Source: Pseudomonas sp. PDM04 (GTDB lineage Bacteria; Pseudomonadota; Gammaproteobacteria; Pseudomonadales; Pseudomonadaceae). From it: DNA of 64,000 nt. Positions 8,659 to 17,153 of the stretch are shown here, one piece after another. Under the pieces are notes generated by a model. That model saw only the letters and a list, made by a program, of their open reading frames with translations, did not search any database and was not told where the DNA came from. The position numbers and the translations under genes are program-made. The first letter of the stretch is position 1, and each line of letters starts with the position of its first letter. Where the stretch lies: positions 62,001-126,000 of the forward strand of contig NZ_JACVAI010000007.1 of the NCBI RefSeq assembly GCF_014851765.1, written 5' to 3'.

Positions 8659-8959
8659 GTTCCTAGGCCTCCTGGCTGTTGAGTCTCGTCAGTCACCCTT
8701 CATCGATATTTGTCCTTGCGCTACAGATGTACAGGGATGCCGCCGTGTTTGTAGTTATATCCGCCTGGGACTCCACGTTGAGAGGGCAGCAGCGTGGCAC
8801 CTAAGCTTGACAGCTTTCAGAGTTACGGCGATTCGCCAGTTCTGGCTCGTATCTTGCTCAGTCCGCATATTGCCGTCAAAAAATGGACTGCCAGCAGCGC
8901 GTAAGCGGATTCGGAAATCTGTTCCTCGTCGCGGCGTCAAGCTAAGGGTGCTTCCAACA
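8659..8959. other. Stretch without a supported gene, upstream of the radical-SAM gene
   Basis: An open frame continues upstream from the radical-SAM gene, but its translation crosses the yedK remnant antisense and looks non-biological until about 8870. The last 90 bases (PSKNGLPAARKRIRKSVPRR) could be a basic N-terminal extension of the enzyme. Confidence 0.4.
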
Positions 8960-10120
8960 ATGCATATGTACATCGATATCGTCGGGGCTTGTAATCTCAG
9001 CTGCCCTTCGTGCCCCATGGGCAATTCTGAAAATCACAATTTCAAGAAGTCCATGCAGCTTGAGATGTTTCGCGACATCGTCCACAAAGCCAAGAGGGAA
9101 GGGATTACCTCGATTCACCTCTATAACTGGACCGAGCCCCTGATCCACCCGCGCATTGGCGAGTTCATCCAGGTCATCAACGAGGCCGGGATGCACAGCG
9201 GCATCAGTTCCAACCTGAACCTGGTCAAGAACATGGAAAAGGCCTTGATGGCCGAGCCGTCGTTCTTCCGGGTTTCGCTGTCCGGCTTCTATCAGGACAC
9301 CTACAAGTTGGGGCATGTCGGCGGTGATATCGAAGTGGTCAAGCAGAACATGATCAGGCTGCGTGACCTCAAGCTGCACCATAACCTCGATACAGCCGTG
9401 GATGTCTACTACCACCGTTATCTGGATAACCTGGAAGAAGAAGGGTTGATGCGTGAGTTTTGCGAGCAACTGGGCTTCAGGTTCAGCACCGGATATTCGG
9501 TGATGATGCCGCTCGAGAAAGCGCTGGCGATCATCGAGCGTGATCCTTCCGTCACGCCAACCGACCTTGAAACCCTCGAAAGATTGGCATTGCCGCCTTT
9601 CGACGATCTGGTGAACATGCTTCAGCACTACCCAAAGCACGAGTGCAGTCTGAAAGACAATATGCTGGTACTCGACTGCAACGGCAATGCGATCTTGTGC
9701 TGTTCCATTTTCAATCAGTCCGAGTATCACGTCGGCAGGTACCTGGATCTTTCCATCGAGGAACTGACCCGAGCCAAGAACACCCAGCCGCATTGTGTCG
9801 ACCTGTGCAATCGGTGCGTAAAAAAGGGTATGCACTCCTACGCTTCGTCACCCAACCTGGGTCCGATGGAAAACCATGCCGTGAAGCGCATTATGGACTA
9901 CCAGCGCCGAAGCATTCTTGGCCTGCCCATCGATAGCAAGAAGCTGGGACTGGATGGCGTGGCCGGCCCTGAAGAGTTCGATGAACAACTGTACCTTGCC
10001 GTGAATCATGATGTCAGGCAGGCGATTGCCAATGGCAGTTTCCCCAGCGGCTATCATCACTATCTGCTCTTTGGTCGCTTCGAGAACAGGGCGGGCGCCA
10101 GTGCTGCCCTGATGCCGTAG
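8960..10120 (+). CDS. Radical SAM protein with SPASM-like region and C-terminal YLxxNxDV module
   Basis: 386 residues from the ATG that precedes YIDIVGACNLSC; an upstream non-ATG start giving a basic extension is possible. The [4Fe-4S]/SAM motif CNLSCPSC is at residues 11-18. A second Cys set (CSLKDN, DCNGNAILCC, CVDLCNRC) near 230-300 resembles a SPASM/twitch domain binding auxiliary clusters. The last 45 residues (LYLAVNHDVRQAIANG then HHYLLFGRFENR) match the repeat module found in some glycosyltransferase and FkbM-type proteins. It probably modifies a peptide or sugar in the cytoplasm; the substrate is unknown and no precursor gene is adjacent. Confidence 0.8.
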   Translation: MHMYIDIVGACNLSCPSCPMGNSENHNFKKSMQLEMFRDIVHKAKREGITSIHLYNWTEPLIHPRIGEFIQVINEAGMHSGISSNLNLVKNMEKALMAEPSFFRVSLSGFYQDTYKLGHVGGDIEVVKQNMIRLRDLKLHHNLDTAVDVYYHRYLDNLEEEGLMREFCEQLGFRFSTGYSVMMPLEKALAIIERDPSVTPTDLETLERLALPPFDDLVNMLQHYPKHECSLKDNMLVLDCNGNAILCCSIFNQSEYHVGRYLDLSIEELTRAKNTQPHCVDLCNRCVKKGMHSYASSPNLGPMENHAVKRIMDYQRRSILGLPIDSKKLGLDGVAGPEEFDEQLYLAVNHDVRQAIANGSFPSGYHHYLLFGRFENRAGASAALMP

Positions 10121-10259
10121 ACGATCAGTCTCCCACAGGCACGGAGCGGCAGGAGATGGACACGCCGCTTCTCCGGGAAAATCAGTAGATCAATGATTTA
10201 CCGAGCTTTTTTACGTGCCTGGCGGGCAGGATTTTGTCTTGAAAAGGGCATTTGCGAAC

Positions 10260-10288
10260 TTGCTTCACCGGGACGGGATGTATATATT
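10260..10288 (+). promoter_or_regulatory. Candidate sigma-70 promoter for tRNA-Leu
   Basis: TTGCTT and TATATT with a 17-base spacer; the start would fall about 65 bases before tRNA-Leu. The GGGACGGGA stretch in the spacer is G-rich. Sequence match only. Confidence 0.5.
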
Positions 10289-10358
10289 CCGTCCACTGTT
10301 TTGCAGGCGTCAGAACTGACACATCCATCGGTCAGCCTCGACTGCTTGCCGCGCTACC

Positions 10359-10445
10359 GCCCGAATGGCGAAACTGGTAGACGCATGGGACTTAAAATCC
10401 CCCGCTCGTAAGGGCGTGCCGGTTCGATTCCGGCTTCGGGCACCA
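10359..10445 (+). tRNA. tRNA-Leu (UAA anticodon), prophage integration site
   Basis: An 87-base class II tRNA with acceptor GCCCGAA/TTCGGGC, anticodon loop CTTAAAA (TAA), long variable arm and encoded CCA. The prophage integrase gene starts its 3' side about 80 bases downstream in convergent orientation, so the tRNA 3' half is the likely attB/attL core. Confidence 0.95.
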
Positions 10446-10453
10446 TCTTAAAT

Positions 10454-10496
10454 CAAGGGTTTGCGGGCGAAAGCTGATGCAAGCCCTTGTTTATTT
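10454..10496. terminator. Bidirectional terminator between tRNA-Leu and integrase
   Basis: CAAGGGTTTGC (10454-10464) pairs with GCAAGCCCTTG (10479-10489), with one G-T pair, followed by TTTATTT on the plus strand. It can end both the tRNA transcript and the integrase transcript. Confidence 0.7.
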
Positions 10497-10527
10497 CTGG
10501 TCCGCAATTTTGGAGTTGGTCCGCAAT

Positions 10528-11559
10528 TCACTTGGTAGGCATGACCTTTTTGCCTTTTCGATTGCGGATGTACTGCTCGGTCATAACCACCGTCGTATGC
10601 CCAAGTTGATCTCTGGCTTGCAAGATATCGCCACTGGATTCAGCCTTATCGGTACCCGCCTTGGCGCGCAAGTCGCGCATCTGAAATTCAGCTTTCGGCA
10701 CGCCGGCCGCCTCCCTGGCCAAGTCAAACCTCCTTCGCAACATCGCCACCGTCATCGGTGTGCCGTCCTCTGTAACGATCAGCCGCGTCGAGCGGACCTT
10801 GTGTTCTGACTTCCGGGACATGATTCGATCAATCAAAACCTTCAGCTCTCCCGTTATCTCGATCCGACGCTTCGCCTTTGTCTTGCCCTGCAGCACCCAA
10901 ATCTGCCCGTCGCGCACGTCGCGCTCGTCCATCAGCCGGGTATCGGTCACCCGTTGCCCAGTCAGATAGGCGAGGTCCATTGCGTCCTGTAGGCCCACGT
11001 CTGCCTTGTCATGCACACGCTTGAACAGCGCATCTTCGACATACGTGTCCCGCCCGGTTTCCTTGTTGCCCTTGATGCCCGCGCACGGGTTGGCAAGGGA
11101 TGTGTAGCCTTTATCCCTGGCGTAATTCCAGATGGCGCTGAGCAGTGCCTTCTCGCGGTTCGCGCGCACCGGCGCGGCCTTGCGCCATGTCAGGTACTGG
11201 CGTACGTGCAACGGCTCGATCGTTTCCAGCGGCGCGGGAGGATCGTCGAAGAAAGCGATCAGATTCTTCAGCTCGCGCTTGTTGTCAGCCTGGGTCGCCG
11301 TGCCTTTGGTGGGGACGACGTCGACCATGTATTTTTCGGCGACGTAGCGGAACGTGATGACCTTGGCGACCAGATCGGTTGCGGTGCGATCACGCTCAAG
11401 CTTCGCGTACTCCATGATCGCCAAGCCGTAGTCGCTGCCCAGGGGAATTTCCTTGCGGTCTTTGCCGCCCGTGTCGTAGTAGTAGAACACCCGGCCGCTG
11501 GCTTTCTTGCGTTCCCGCAGCCTGGCGATCGAGCCGGGTTTACTTGGTCGTCTTCCCAT
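10528..11559 (-). CDS. int: Phage tyrosine integrase
   Basis: 343 residues from the ATG at 11559, which overlaps the stop region of the upstream excisionase-like gene. An N-terminal arm-binding domain (FYYYDTGGKDRKEIPLG) is followed by a core-binding domain and a catalytic domain. Catalytic residues are Arg183 (TGQRVTDTR), Lys about 206, Arg288 (RDLRAKAG, with Arg285 where His is common), His311 (QLGHT) and Tyr320. It joins attP to the tRNA-Leu attB. A longer frame upstream overlaps the previous gene and is unlikely to be used. Confidence 0.93.
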   Translation of the reverse strand: MGRRPSKPGSIARLRERKKASGRVFYYYDTGGKDRKEIPLGSDYGLAIMEYAKLERDRTATDLVAKVITFRYVAEKYMVDVVPTKGTATQADNKRELKNLIAFFDDPPAPLETIEPLHVRQYLTWRKAAPVRANREKALLSAIWNYARDKGYTSLANPCAGIKGNKETGRDTYVEDALFKRVHDKADVGLQDAMDLAYLTGQRVTDTRLMDERDVRDGQIWVLQGKTKAKRRIEITGELKVLIDRIMSRKSEHKVRSTRLIVTEDGTPMTVAMLRRRFDLAREAAGVPKAEFQMRDLRAKAGTDKAESSGDILQARDQLGHTTVVMTEQYIRNRKGKKVMPTK

Positions 11560-11560
11560 G

Positions 11561-11767
11561 TCAGCTGGCCTTACGTGATTTCCATACGGGCTTTTCAGAT
11601 TCAAATGCGCCGACGGCGGTGACCGCCATCGCGGTGACGCTCGGCCAGCCGTTCACTTTAATCGTATGGCGGACGCCGTTCTTTTTCAGGTTGAGGATCT
11701 GTCCCGCCTTGGTCCGCGCGCCGGTGAGCTCGCAAACCTCCTCGTGAGATAAAAACTGGATGATCAT
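11561..11767 (-). CDS. DUF4224-type small protein, probable excisionase
   Basis: 68 residues; start chosen at the ATG with GGAG six bases upstream. FLSHEEVCELTGARTKAGQI matches the DUF4224 opening, and its winged-helix-like fold and position directly before int fit a directionality factor that bends att DNA for excision. It overlaps or abuts int, indicating coupled translation. Confidence 0.75.
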   Translation of the reverse strand: MIIQFLSHEEVCELTGARTKAGQILNLKKNGVRHTIKVNGWPSVTAMAVTAVGAFESEKPVWKSRKAS

Positions 11768-11803
11768 GTGATGCTCCATGCCGCGCGTGGCGGCAGAAGA
11801 TGG

Positions 11804-12187
11804 TTATTCGGGGTTGGCTGGGAACCACTCGGTGTCGTATTCATGCTGAGTCACGCGCCGAGGTTCGATGTGCGGGATCGACTGTTTGAAGTCGTGGACG
11901 GAGCCGGGCCCGCCGCTGAAGTGCTTCGCCTCTTTCAAAAACGTGTCTTTGTAGATCCGAAGAAGGTGGTCGGCGGCATCGGCGAACGCTTCCTCGCGAT
12001 AGAAGCCATCAATGGTGATGCCGTCATCTACCAGCCAGACCGTGCGTCGCGGGCCTTGCTCTGCCTTTTCGATCTTGTCGGCCATCTGCTGGCGGGCATA
12101 ACGGAGCTGATCCAGCGATAGCTGGTTGATCCATTCATCGGTGCCGACCCGCATGGTGTGGCCGTATTCGCATTTGAGTTCAGGCAT
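11804..12187 (-). CDS. Unknown phage protein
   Basis: 127 residues from the ATG after GAGGAATTCGT. It begins MPELKCEYGHTM, a possible zinc-binding or compact N-terminus, then a helical stretch (LDQLRYARQQMADKIEKAEQ) and a C-terminal half with ADAADHLLRIYKDTFL. It lies in the leftward early operon between the DNA methyltransferase and xis. Family not recognised. Confidence 0.65.
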   Translation of the reverse strand: MPELKCEYGHTMRVGTDEWINQLSLDQLRYARQQMADKIEKAEQGPRRTVWLVDDGITIDGFYREEAFADAADHLLRIYKDTFLKEAKHFSGGPGSVHDFKQSIPHIEPRRVTQHEYDTEWFPANPE

Positions 12188-12238
12188 ACGAATTCCTCGC
12201 CCGCCGTACACCGGCAGGCTGTTGAGTTGGGGGAGGGG

Positions 12239-13567
12239 TTAGGCGGTGCCGAATAGATCGAGCTGATCAGATTCCGCTTGCAGCTCTTGCTGTCGGGTGA
12301 CTTCGTGATCGATACGCGCCCGGGCGATCGCCGCGTACTGCTCGTCGATCTCGCACCCAATGAACTGGAAACCTTCGCGCACAGCGGCCTTGCCTGTGCT
12401 TCCGCTGCCCATGAAGGGATCGAGCGCAACGCCGCCGGCCGGTGTCACCAGGCGCAGCAGGTAGGCCATCAGGTCAGTCGGCTTCACCGTGGGATGGCTG
12501 TTGCCGTTGCGAGTACTCCACTCAGCGGTTTCGCAGTCGCGCATGGTTGCATCCTTGGCGACAGCGGGAGCGTTCGAGCTGAGCAGACCTTCGTTTCGAT
12601 CTTTGCGACTGGTCTTGGCGCAGTAGAAAAACCGCGCGGCACTGCCGATATCGGCGTGGAATGCACCAGGTGCCCGGGCTCGCATACCGCTGTACTTCAC
12701 GGATCCGCTGAATCCGTTGGCTGTCGGTTCGTTGCCAGTCACGGGCGCCGCTGCGCCAGCTTGAGCAGGGAACAGCGCGACCACCTCCGCGCTGCCGTCA
12801 TGGATCAGGTTGGCAGGCCACCGCCCAGATGCCGCTGATCCACCACCAGCGCGAAGACTGGTTACACCCTGAGCATCAGCTGGTCGAGTACCCGCGGCCA
12901 TGCGATCACCAGAGCAGTTACGCGCGTAATCTGCGTCGACCACGCCGACACGGCAGGCCTCAATGTTCAGCGCCCCTGTGCCATGGTTGAGGACGTTCGC
13001 CGCGACTGTGCCGGCGAAAGGTTTCCGCGCCACGGTAATAGGCTCCATTGCTGGTTTCAGAGCAGTGCCCCAGCCTTCCCATTGGGCGGCCTCGTCGGTG
13101 GCTGGCGCGGTGATAGCGGATGTATCAATGCGACTGGAAGGGTTGTTTGCGTAGTTTCCGCCGCGCATGTCCGCAACCGGTGTTGCGGCTCTGCCGCTCT
13201 TCCGGCCAACAGTTTCACGCTCAACACCGGCAGCCTTGTCGATCGCCTTGCTCACATCCATTGACTTGGGAAATCCAGATCCATAGACCCACGCAATCAT
13301 GTCGCGGATCTCGAAACCGGCGTCTTCAATGCGCACCGCCATGCGGTGCTGAGTGCGAGTCCCGGCGAATGCCAGCAAGTGTCCGCCGGGCTTGAGTACG
13401 CGCAAACACTCTACCCAAACCTCGGTTGCTGGAACGTCGTAGTCCCATTTCTTTCCCATGAAGGAAAGGCCGTACGGCGGGTCAGTGACGATGCTGTCGA
13501 CGCTGCTGTCCGGCATTCGTCGCAGAAGCTCCAGGCAATCGCCGACCATGATTTGATACTCACTCAT
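12239..13567 (-). CDS. DNA methyltransferase (beta-type, N6-adenine or N4-cytosine)
   Basis: 442 residues. The catalytic DPPYGLSF motif is at residues 29-36, and the SAM-binding DPFMGSGSTG motif lies near the C-terminus, an order typical of beta-class phage methylases. No restriction enzyme or recognition subunit sits beside it, so it probably protects phage DNA from host restriction. Its ATG overlaps the stop of the 17-residue frame upstream. The target sequence is unknown. N6-adenine versus N4-cytosine cannot be settled, though DPPY favours adenine. Confidence 0.88.
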   Translation of the reverse strand: MSEYQIMVGDCLELLRRMPDSSVDSIVTDPPYGLSFMGKKWDYDVPATEVWVECLRVLKPGGHLLAFAGTRTQHRMAVRIEDAGFEIRDMIAWVYGSGFPKSMDVSKAIDKAAGVERETVGRKSGRAATPVADMRGGNYANNPSSRIDTSAITAPATDEAAQWEGWGTALKPAMEPITVARKPFAGTVAANVLNHGTGALNIEACRVGVVDADYARNCSGDRMAAGTRPADAQGVTSLRAGGGSAASGRWPANLIHDGSAEVVALFPAQAGAAAPVTGNEPTANGFSGSVKYSGMRARAPGAFHADIGSAARFFYCAKTSRKDRNEGLLSSNAPAVAKDATMRDCETAEWSTRNGNSHPTVKPTDLMAYLLRLVTPAGGVALDPFMGSGSTGKAAVREGFQFIGCEIDEQYAAIARARIDHEVTRQQELQAESDQLDLFGTA

Positions 13568-13620
13568 CACCGCGGTCCCTTGTAGCAGTACACGTAGGTG
13601 AACCAGGCGAGGGCGATCAT
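13567..13620 (-). CDS. Possible 17-residue hydrophobic micro-protein
   Basis: Encodes MIALAWFTYVYCYKGPR. Its ATG overlaps the previous gene's stop and its stop overlaps the methyltransferase start (ATGA at both ends), so it may act as a translational coupling bridge. Too short for family assignment. Confidence 0.35.
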   Translation of the reverse strand: MIALAWFTYVYCYKGPR

Positions 13621-13973
13621 GGCGTCACCTCGCTGGCAGGCAGGAGTTCGGCGGAGAGCTCGGCAGCCAAGCCAACAGGCCACCAGTACCGCGCACGTTG
13701 GTAGTCCGGATAGGACTCCTCACGAATCACCAGCCCTTTCTGCCGAAGCGCCTTGAAGATGCTCAGCACGGATGGGGCAGCAACTCCGAGGCGGTGCCCA
13801 ACCTGATAGGTCAGACCGCCCATGCCGAACACACACGCCTGGTCACCCTTTGCCAGCCTTGCGCAGTCATCCTGGTGCAGGTGAGGTGTGACGCCACGAT
13901 AGTGGTAAGCGTTTTCCCGGCCGATCTTGCGCAACTCCCCGAAGACGCTCTGCTGTTTGTCTGTCAGCTTCAT
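13617..13973 (-). CDS. Small winged-helix-like phage protein
   Basis: 118 residues. VGHRLGVAAPSVLSIFKALRQKG then LVIREES looks like a winged helix-turn-helix, so DNA binding is plausible. The N-terminus MKLTDKQQSVFGELRKIG is helical. It lies in the leftward early operon; the target is unknown. Confidence 0.65.
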   Translation of the reverse strand: MKLTDKQQSVFGELRKIGRENAYHYRGVTPHLHQDDCARLAKGDQACVFGMGGLTYQVGHRLGVAAPSVLSIFKALRQKGLVIREESYPDYQRARYWWPVGLAAELSAELLPASEVTP

Positions 13974-13977
13974 GGCG

Positions 13978-14289
13978 TTACTCCGTACCCATCAGGTAAG
14001 TGGGTTCAGTTGCTTCTGCCAGCCAATCACGAAGACAGCCGCATTCGGCGTGCGGCGGATCTTCGTCGGTCCACTGCATATCGAGCGTTTTGTCGGTGGT
14101 CAGCGCCACATCCCAATCCGCATATTCGGCTGGATCGTCCCCGTTCATTTCAGCCAGTACGCGACGCGCCTCGTCTTCGCTTGTAGCGGCGACCCAGTCT
14201 TGATCGCCGACGCTGTAGCAGCGCAGATCGGGGCGAGCCGGCTGGCTGCCATCGAGTTCGAATGCTTGAGTTTGGTTTTCTTCAGGCAT
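13978..14289 (-). CDS. Unknown acidic phage protein
   Basis: 103 residues, strongly acidic (EEDE-rich), with WVAATSEDEARRVLAEMNGD and a CGCLRDWL segment near the end. No membrane segment. Early-operon position; possibly a DNA-mimic-like or inhibitory protein, but that is speculation. Confidence 0.6.
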   Translation of the reverse strand: MPEENQTQAFELDGSQPARPDLRCYSVGDQDWVAATSEDEARRVLAEMNGDDPAEYADWDVALTTDKTLDMQWTDEDPPHAECGCLRDWLAEATEPTYLMGTE

Positions 14290-14455
14290 GACTTCGTCCT
14301 TGCCGCTATAGCGGCTGAAAGTTGTACAGGGAATTTGAATCCGTACAGCTGTTACAACCAGTTGTCAGATATCGTTTCGACACGGTTGCACTTCATTTGC
14401 ACGGGTCTAGTTTTAGACTCTACTGACCATCACAAGGAGTGGGCGGGAGGGCTCT

Positions 14456-14755
14456 ATGAGACTTCGAGGCGAGATCTTCTGGGCGTGGGCAGACCCCGAA
14501 CTCCACAACAGAACACACGATGAAACTCTTAATGATGGGACTTACATCGACGTGCAGGTCAGGTTATCGCGCACCGGAAAGACTGAAATGTTCATCGGCA
14601 TTTATGCTCCCGACGGCATAGCGTTGCACGAAGAAAGTGATGACTCACACCCAGGCGAATCGATGACCAGGGTTTTGGCTTGGGGGGTCGGTCGCGCTCG
14701 TCAGCTGGCAGCGGATGCAGGTTCGAACACTCGCCAATCAGCATCTTCGAAGTAG
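14456..14755 (+). CDS. Unknown small protein on the opposite strand
   Basis: 99 residues. Plus-strand gene inserted in the leftward operon, preceded by CAAGGAGTGGGCGGGAGGG. It contains TYIDVQVRLSRTGKTEMFIGIYA and an acidic stretch. No clear family. Being opposite to its neighbours, it probably has its own promoter in the 14290-14455 gap and is a moron candidate. Confidence 0.55.
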   Translation: MRLRGEIFWAWADPELHNRTHDETLNDGTYIDVQVRLSRTGKTEMFIGIYAPDGIALHEESDDSHPGESMTRVLAWGVGRARQLAADAGSNTRQSASSK

Positions 14756-14780
14756 CGGCTGACTTTGAAGGGGGAGGGAG

Positions 14781-15659
14781 TTACTGCGGGGTGTTGGTGA
14801 TTGCCGCGCGGTCGATACGCTCGATCTCGGCGAGGATCAGGGCGCCTGACTTGACCAGATCACGGCGTGGAGTCGATGGTTTCCAGTGCACATCGTCCCA
14901 CCGGAAGAGCTGGCGCCCGATTGAGCGCGCCCCGCCTGCGCTGGCAGCATATCCGGCTGCGGCAAGAGCAAGCTCGCCGAAGCTGTAACAGTCGTCACGG
15001 TCCGGCTTGTATCCCTCTGCCGTTATCTGGCGCTGGCGCTCGGCGACAATGTCAGCAGCCGCCCGCGAGGAAGCACCGGTCAGCCCATCAATCCGCTTAT
15101 CCGCTGCTTGGCTACTGTCAAACCATGCCCTGCGTGATTGTTCGGTAGAGGCGAGCTGTGTTTCGAGATCGTCGATGCGTTGGTCGGCGGTGGTCAGGCG
15201 CTCCTGCAGGGCGTCACGCTCGGCGGTGAGGCGCTCGACGTTGCTCTCAGCCAGCTTTGCCCGTTGTAAGTGGCAGTGCTCGGCTAGATTGCCCGCGCCT
15301 GGGTGGCTGAAGAGCGGAACAACTCTGTATGGCCCCAATTGAGTAGCCGAAATTTCAGACGCTTCTACGCTTCTTTGTGCCTCCTCTTTGGTGCGGTATG
15401 GCACATATGATCGGGTGTCGACTTTCCAGTTTGCCCACGCCACCGGCTGCGCATCCTCTTCCGGCAATGCAGGAGCTGCGCCGATCATTGCAGCCCAGCA
15501 CAGCTTCGCGCGGAACGCCGCTTGCTGGCAGCCGCTCATCTCTTGGTACTGCTCCCAGACTTCCTCATCGGTGAAGCACTCGTTCGGCACCGACTCGAAT
15601 CCGTTGATCACCATGGTTTCGGTCGGTTCGACCGGCACCAGCTTCCACTGATTGTTCAT
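14781..15659 (-). CDS. Phage protein with coiled coil and C-terminal conserved box
   Basis: 292 residues. The N-terminal WKLVPVEPTETM opening recurs in Pseudomonas and enterobacterial phage proteins; the middle (residues 135-200, VERLTAERDALQERLTTADQ) is a coiled coil; the end has VAERQRQITAEGYKPDRDD then GELALAAAGYA, a box seen in many phage proteins of unknown function. It overlaps the next gene by four bases (ATGA). Confidence 0.7.
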   Translation of the reverse strand: MNNQWKLVPVEPTETMVINGFESVPNECFTDEEVWEQYQEMSGCQQAAFRAKLCWAAMIGAAPALPEEDAQPVAWANWKVDTRSYVPYRTKEEAQRSVEASEISATQLGPYRVVPLFSHPGAGNLAEHCHLQRAKLAESNVERLTAERDALQERLTTADQRIDDLETQLASTEQSRRAWFDSSQAADKRIDGLTGASSRAAADIVAERQRQITAEGYKPDRDDCYSFGELALAAAGYAASAGGARSIGRQLFRWDDVHWKPSTPRRDLVKSGALILAEIERIDRAAITNTPQ

Positions 15660-16267
15660 CCTGAAATCTCCATCGATACCAGATCATGGGCATTCACTAC
15701 CGGCTGCGGTTCTTGGCGAAGAGCTTGCTGAACTGCCAGGATGATCCGCTCCAGGTAGGTCCAGTCCGGATTTGGCTCCGTGGCGCCGCTGGTCATGTGC
15801 CACCACTCATCCCCGAACAGCGTGGTCATCAGTTCGCTGTGCGCTCCATGCAGGTGATCAATCGACGGCGAGTCGCGGAGATCTTCGGCGGCATCGAACA
15901 GCTCGCGGGCGCAGTAAGCGTCGTGAATGAACTGGCGGCGCTCTTTCAGCACCAGGCGCCGCGCCTCGTTTGCCAGCGCTTCACCGCTGAACCGTCTTGC
16001 CCGCAGGTTCTGGTCGAAGTAGCCGATGATGTAGCTGGTGTTCAGCTCGCAGAAGAACTGAGCGATTGTGTGGCCTTCCCACATCCCGCCCCAATAGGCC
16101 GTCCAGCTTTTGCCCCAGCAGCTGACGGTGATCTTGCCTCGGTCAGGCGCCAGGTCCTCGAGGAAAACGGTGATCGGGTCGAGCCGCGGCGCGCCGGTGA
16201 TCATCAGCTTCGTGATTGTCGAGCGCTCAACCTTCAGCGGCTCGGCCTGTTTGTTTTCTGTGGGCAT
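15656..16267 (-). CDS. Unknown phage protein
   Basis: 203 residues. N-terminal beta-rich region (ITKLMITGAPRLDPITVFLE), then Trp-rich ISVSCWGKSWTAYWGG-like segment and a helical C-terminus. Coupled with the previous gene through ATGA overlap. Possibly an antirepressor or DNA-metabolism accessory; no function is claimed. Confidence 0.65.
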   Translation of the reverse strand: MPTENKQAEPLKVERSTITKLMITGAPRLDPITVFLEDLAPDRGKITVSCWGKSWTAYWGGMWEGHTIAQFFCELNTSYIIGYFDQNLRARRFSGEALANEARRLVLKERRQFIHDAYCARELFDAAEDLRDSPSIDHLHGAHSELMTTLFGDEWWHMTSGATEPNPDWTYLERIILAVQQALRQEPQPVVNAHDLVSMEISG

Positions 16268-16312
16268 AGGTAAGCCTCAATGGCATAGTTTGATCATTGC
16301 ATGGAGGGTTTT

Positions 16313-17017
16313 ATGAAGCATGATTGGGTTGTTTGGCTCGGGTGCGCACTACTGCTTTGCGTGGGGGCGATTTGGGGCGCGATTCCTATAGGCACCGATT
16401 TCTTTAAGGTGAAGGACATCCATGATCTTTTTGAGATTTTTTCATCGGTAGCGACCATTCTCGCGGTTGGAGTTGCGATGATTGGTGTCAATGCTTGGAG
16501 ACATCAAGTCAGCGGTGAAGCTGATCATGCTCTAGCACATAGAGTCGCTGTAGCAGCACTGAGGTACAAAGAAACCTCACGCACTGCCTACAATGACGCT
16601 CAGTTTGCTGTTACACAGTTCCACTTCGGGATAGCAGAACTTCCAGAGGGATTGGTAGAGCGATTTATTGTCCCCATGGAAAGACGCTTGCAAAAGAACC
16701 AAGATTCTAAAGCCGAATTTCTCGCGATTTTGTTGGAGGCCCGGGCTATCTGGGGGGCAGATTTTTCAAACAAATACAACGAACTCTTAAACTTAACTGA
16801 AAACTTCAATAGTTGTTTGCGGTCATTTTTTAGGTGGGTTAGAACTAATGACGGCGACCACAATGCAGAGGTTTATTCAACGATGCTCCAACGTCATTAT
16901 GATGAATTTCTCAAAAATGAATGGTTGATAAAAACTGCTACCCAGGTCCCAGAGTTTGATGAGCTTACAAAAGAAGCAGATATGGATCTTCAGAGAAGAT
17001 TGTTTAGGTCGACATAG
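16313..17017 (+). CDS. Two-TM membrane protein, moron candidate
   Basis: 234 residues from the ATG that follows GGAGGGTTTT. Two N-terminal hydrophobic segments (residues 5-24 and 40-61) precede a 170-residue helical cytoplasmic domain. The gene is on the opposite strand to the surrounding early operon and is AT-richer. The architecture matches the neighbour at 17154, suggesting related function. Superinfection exclusion or membrane-based abortive defence is a plausible but unproven role. Confidence 0.7.
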   Translation: MKHDWVVWLGCALLLCVGAIWGAIPIGTDFFKVKDIHDLFEIFSSVATILAVGVAMIGVNAWRHQVSGEADHALAHRVAVAALRYKETSRTAYNDAQFAVTQFHFGIAELPEGLVERFIVPMERRLQKNQDSKAEFLAILLEARAIWGADFSNKYNELLNLTENFNSCLRSFFRWVRTNDGDHNAEVYSTMLQRHYDEFLKNEWLIKTATQVPEFDELTKEADMDLQRRLFRST

Positions 17018-17153
17018 GTCGAAAAAAAAATCGCTCGCGCGGTATGTCACACTGCGGCGCACTTGAGTTGTTCGGTAACAGGCATTGCGATTACCTCGTG
17101 TAGGCGCCGCCCTCCGTAACCGGTGGTGGCAATTTGAGTACGAGTGGTATTTG

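Noticed and set aside
8453-8959. 169-residue N-terminal extension of the radical-SAM frame
   Set aside because: Its first half is the antisense of the yedK remnant, so the real start must be near 8960.
17085-17153. Upstream TTG start for the second two-TM protein
   Set aside because: No ribosome site; the ATG at 17154 is preferred though not certain.
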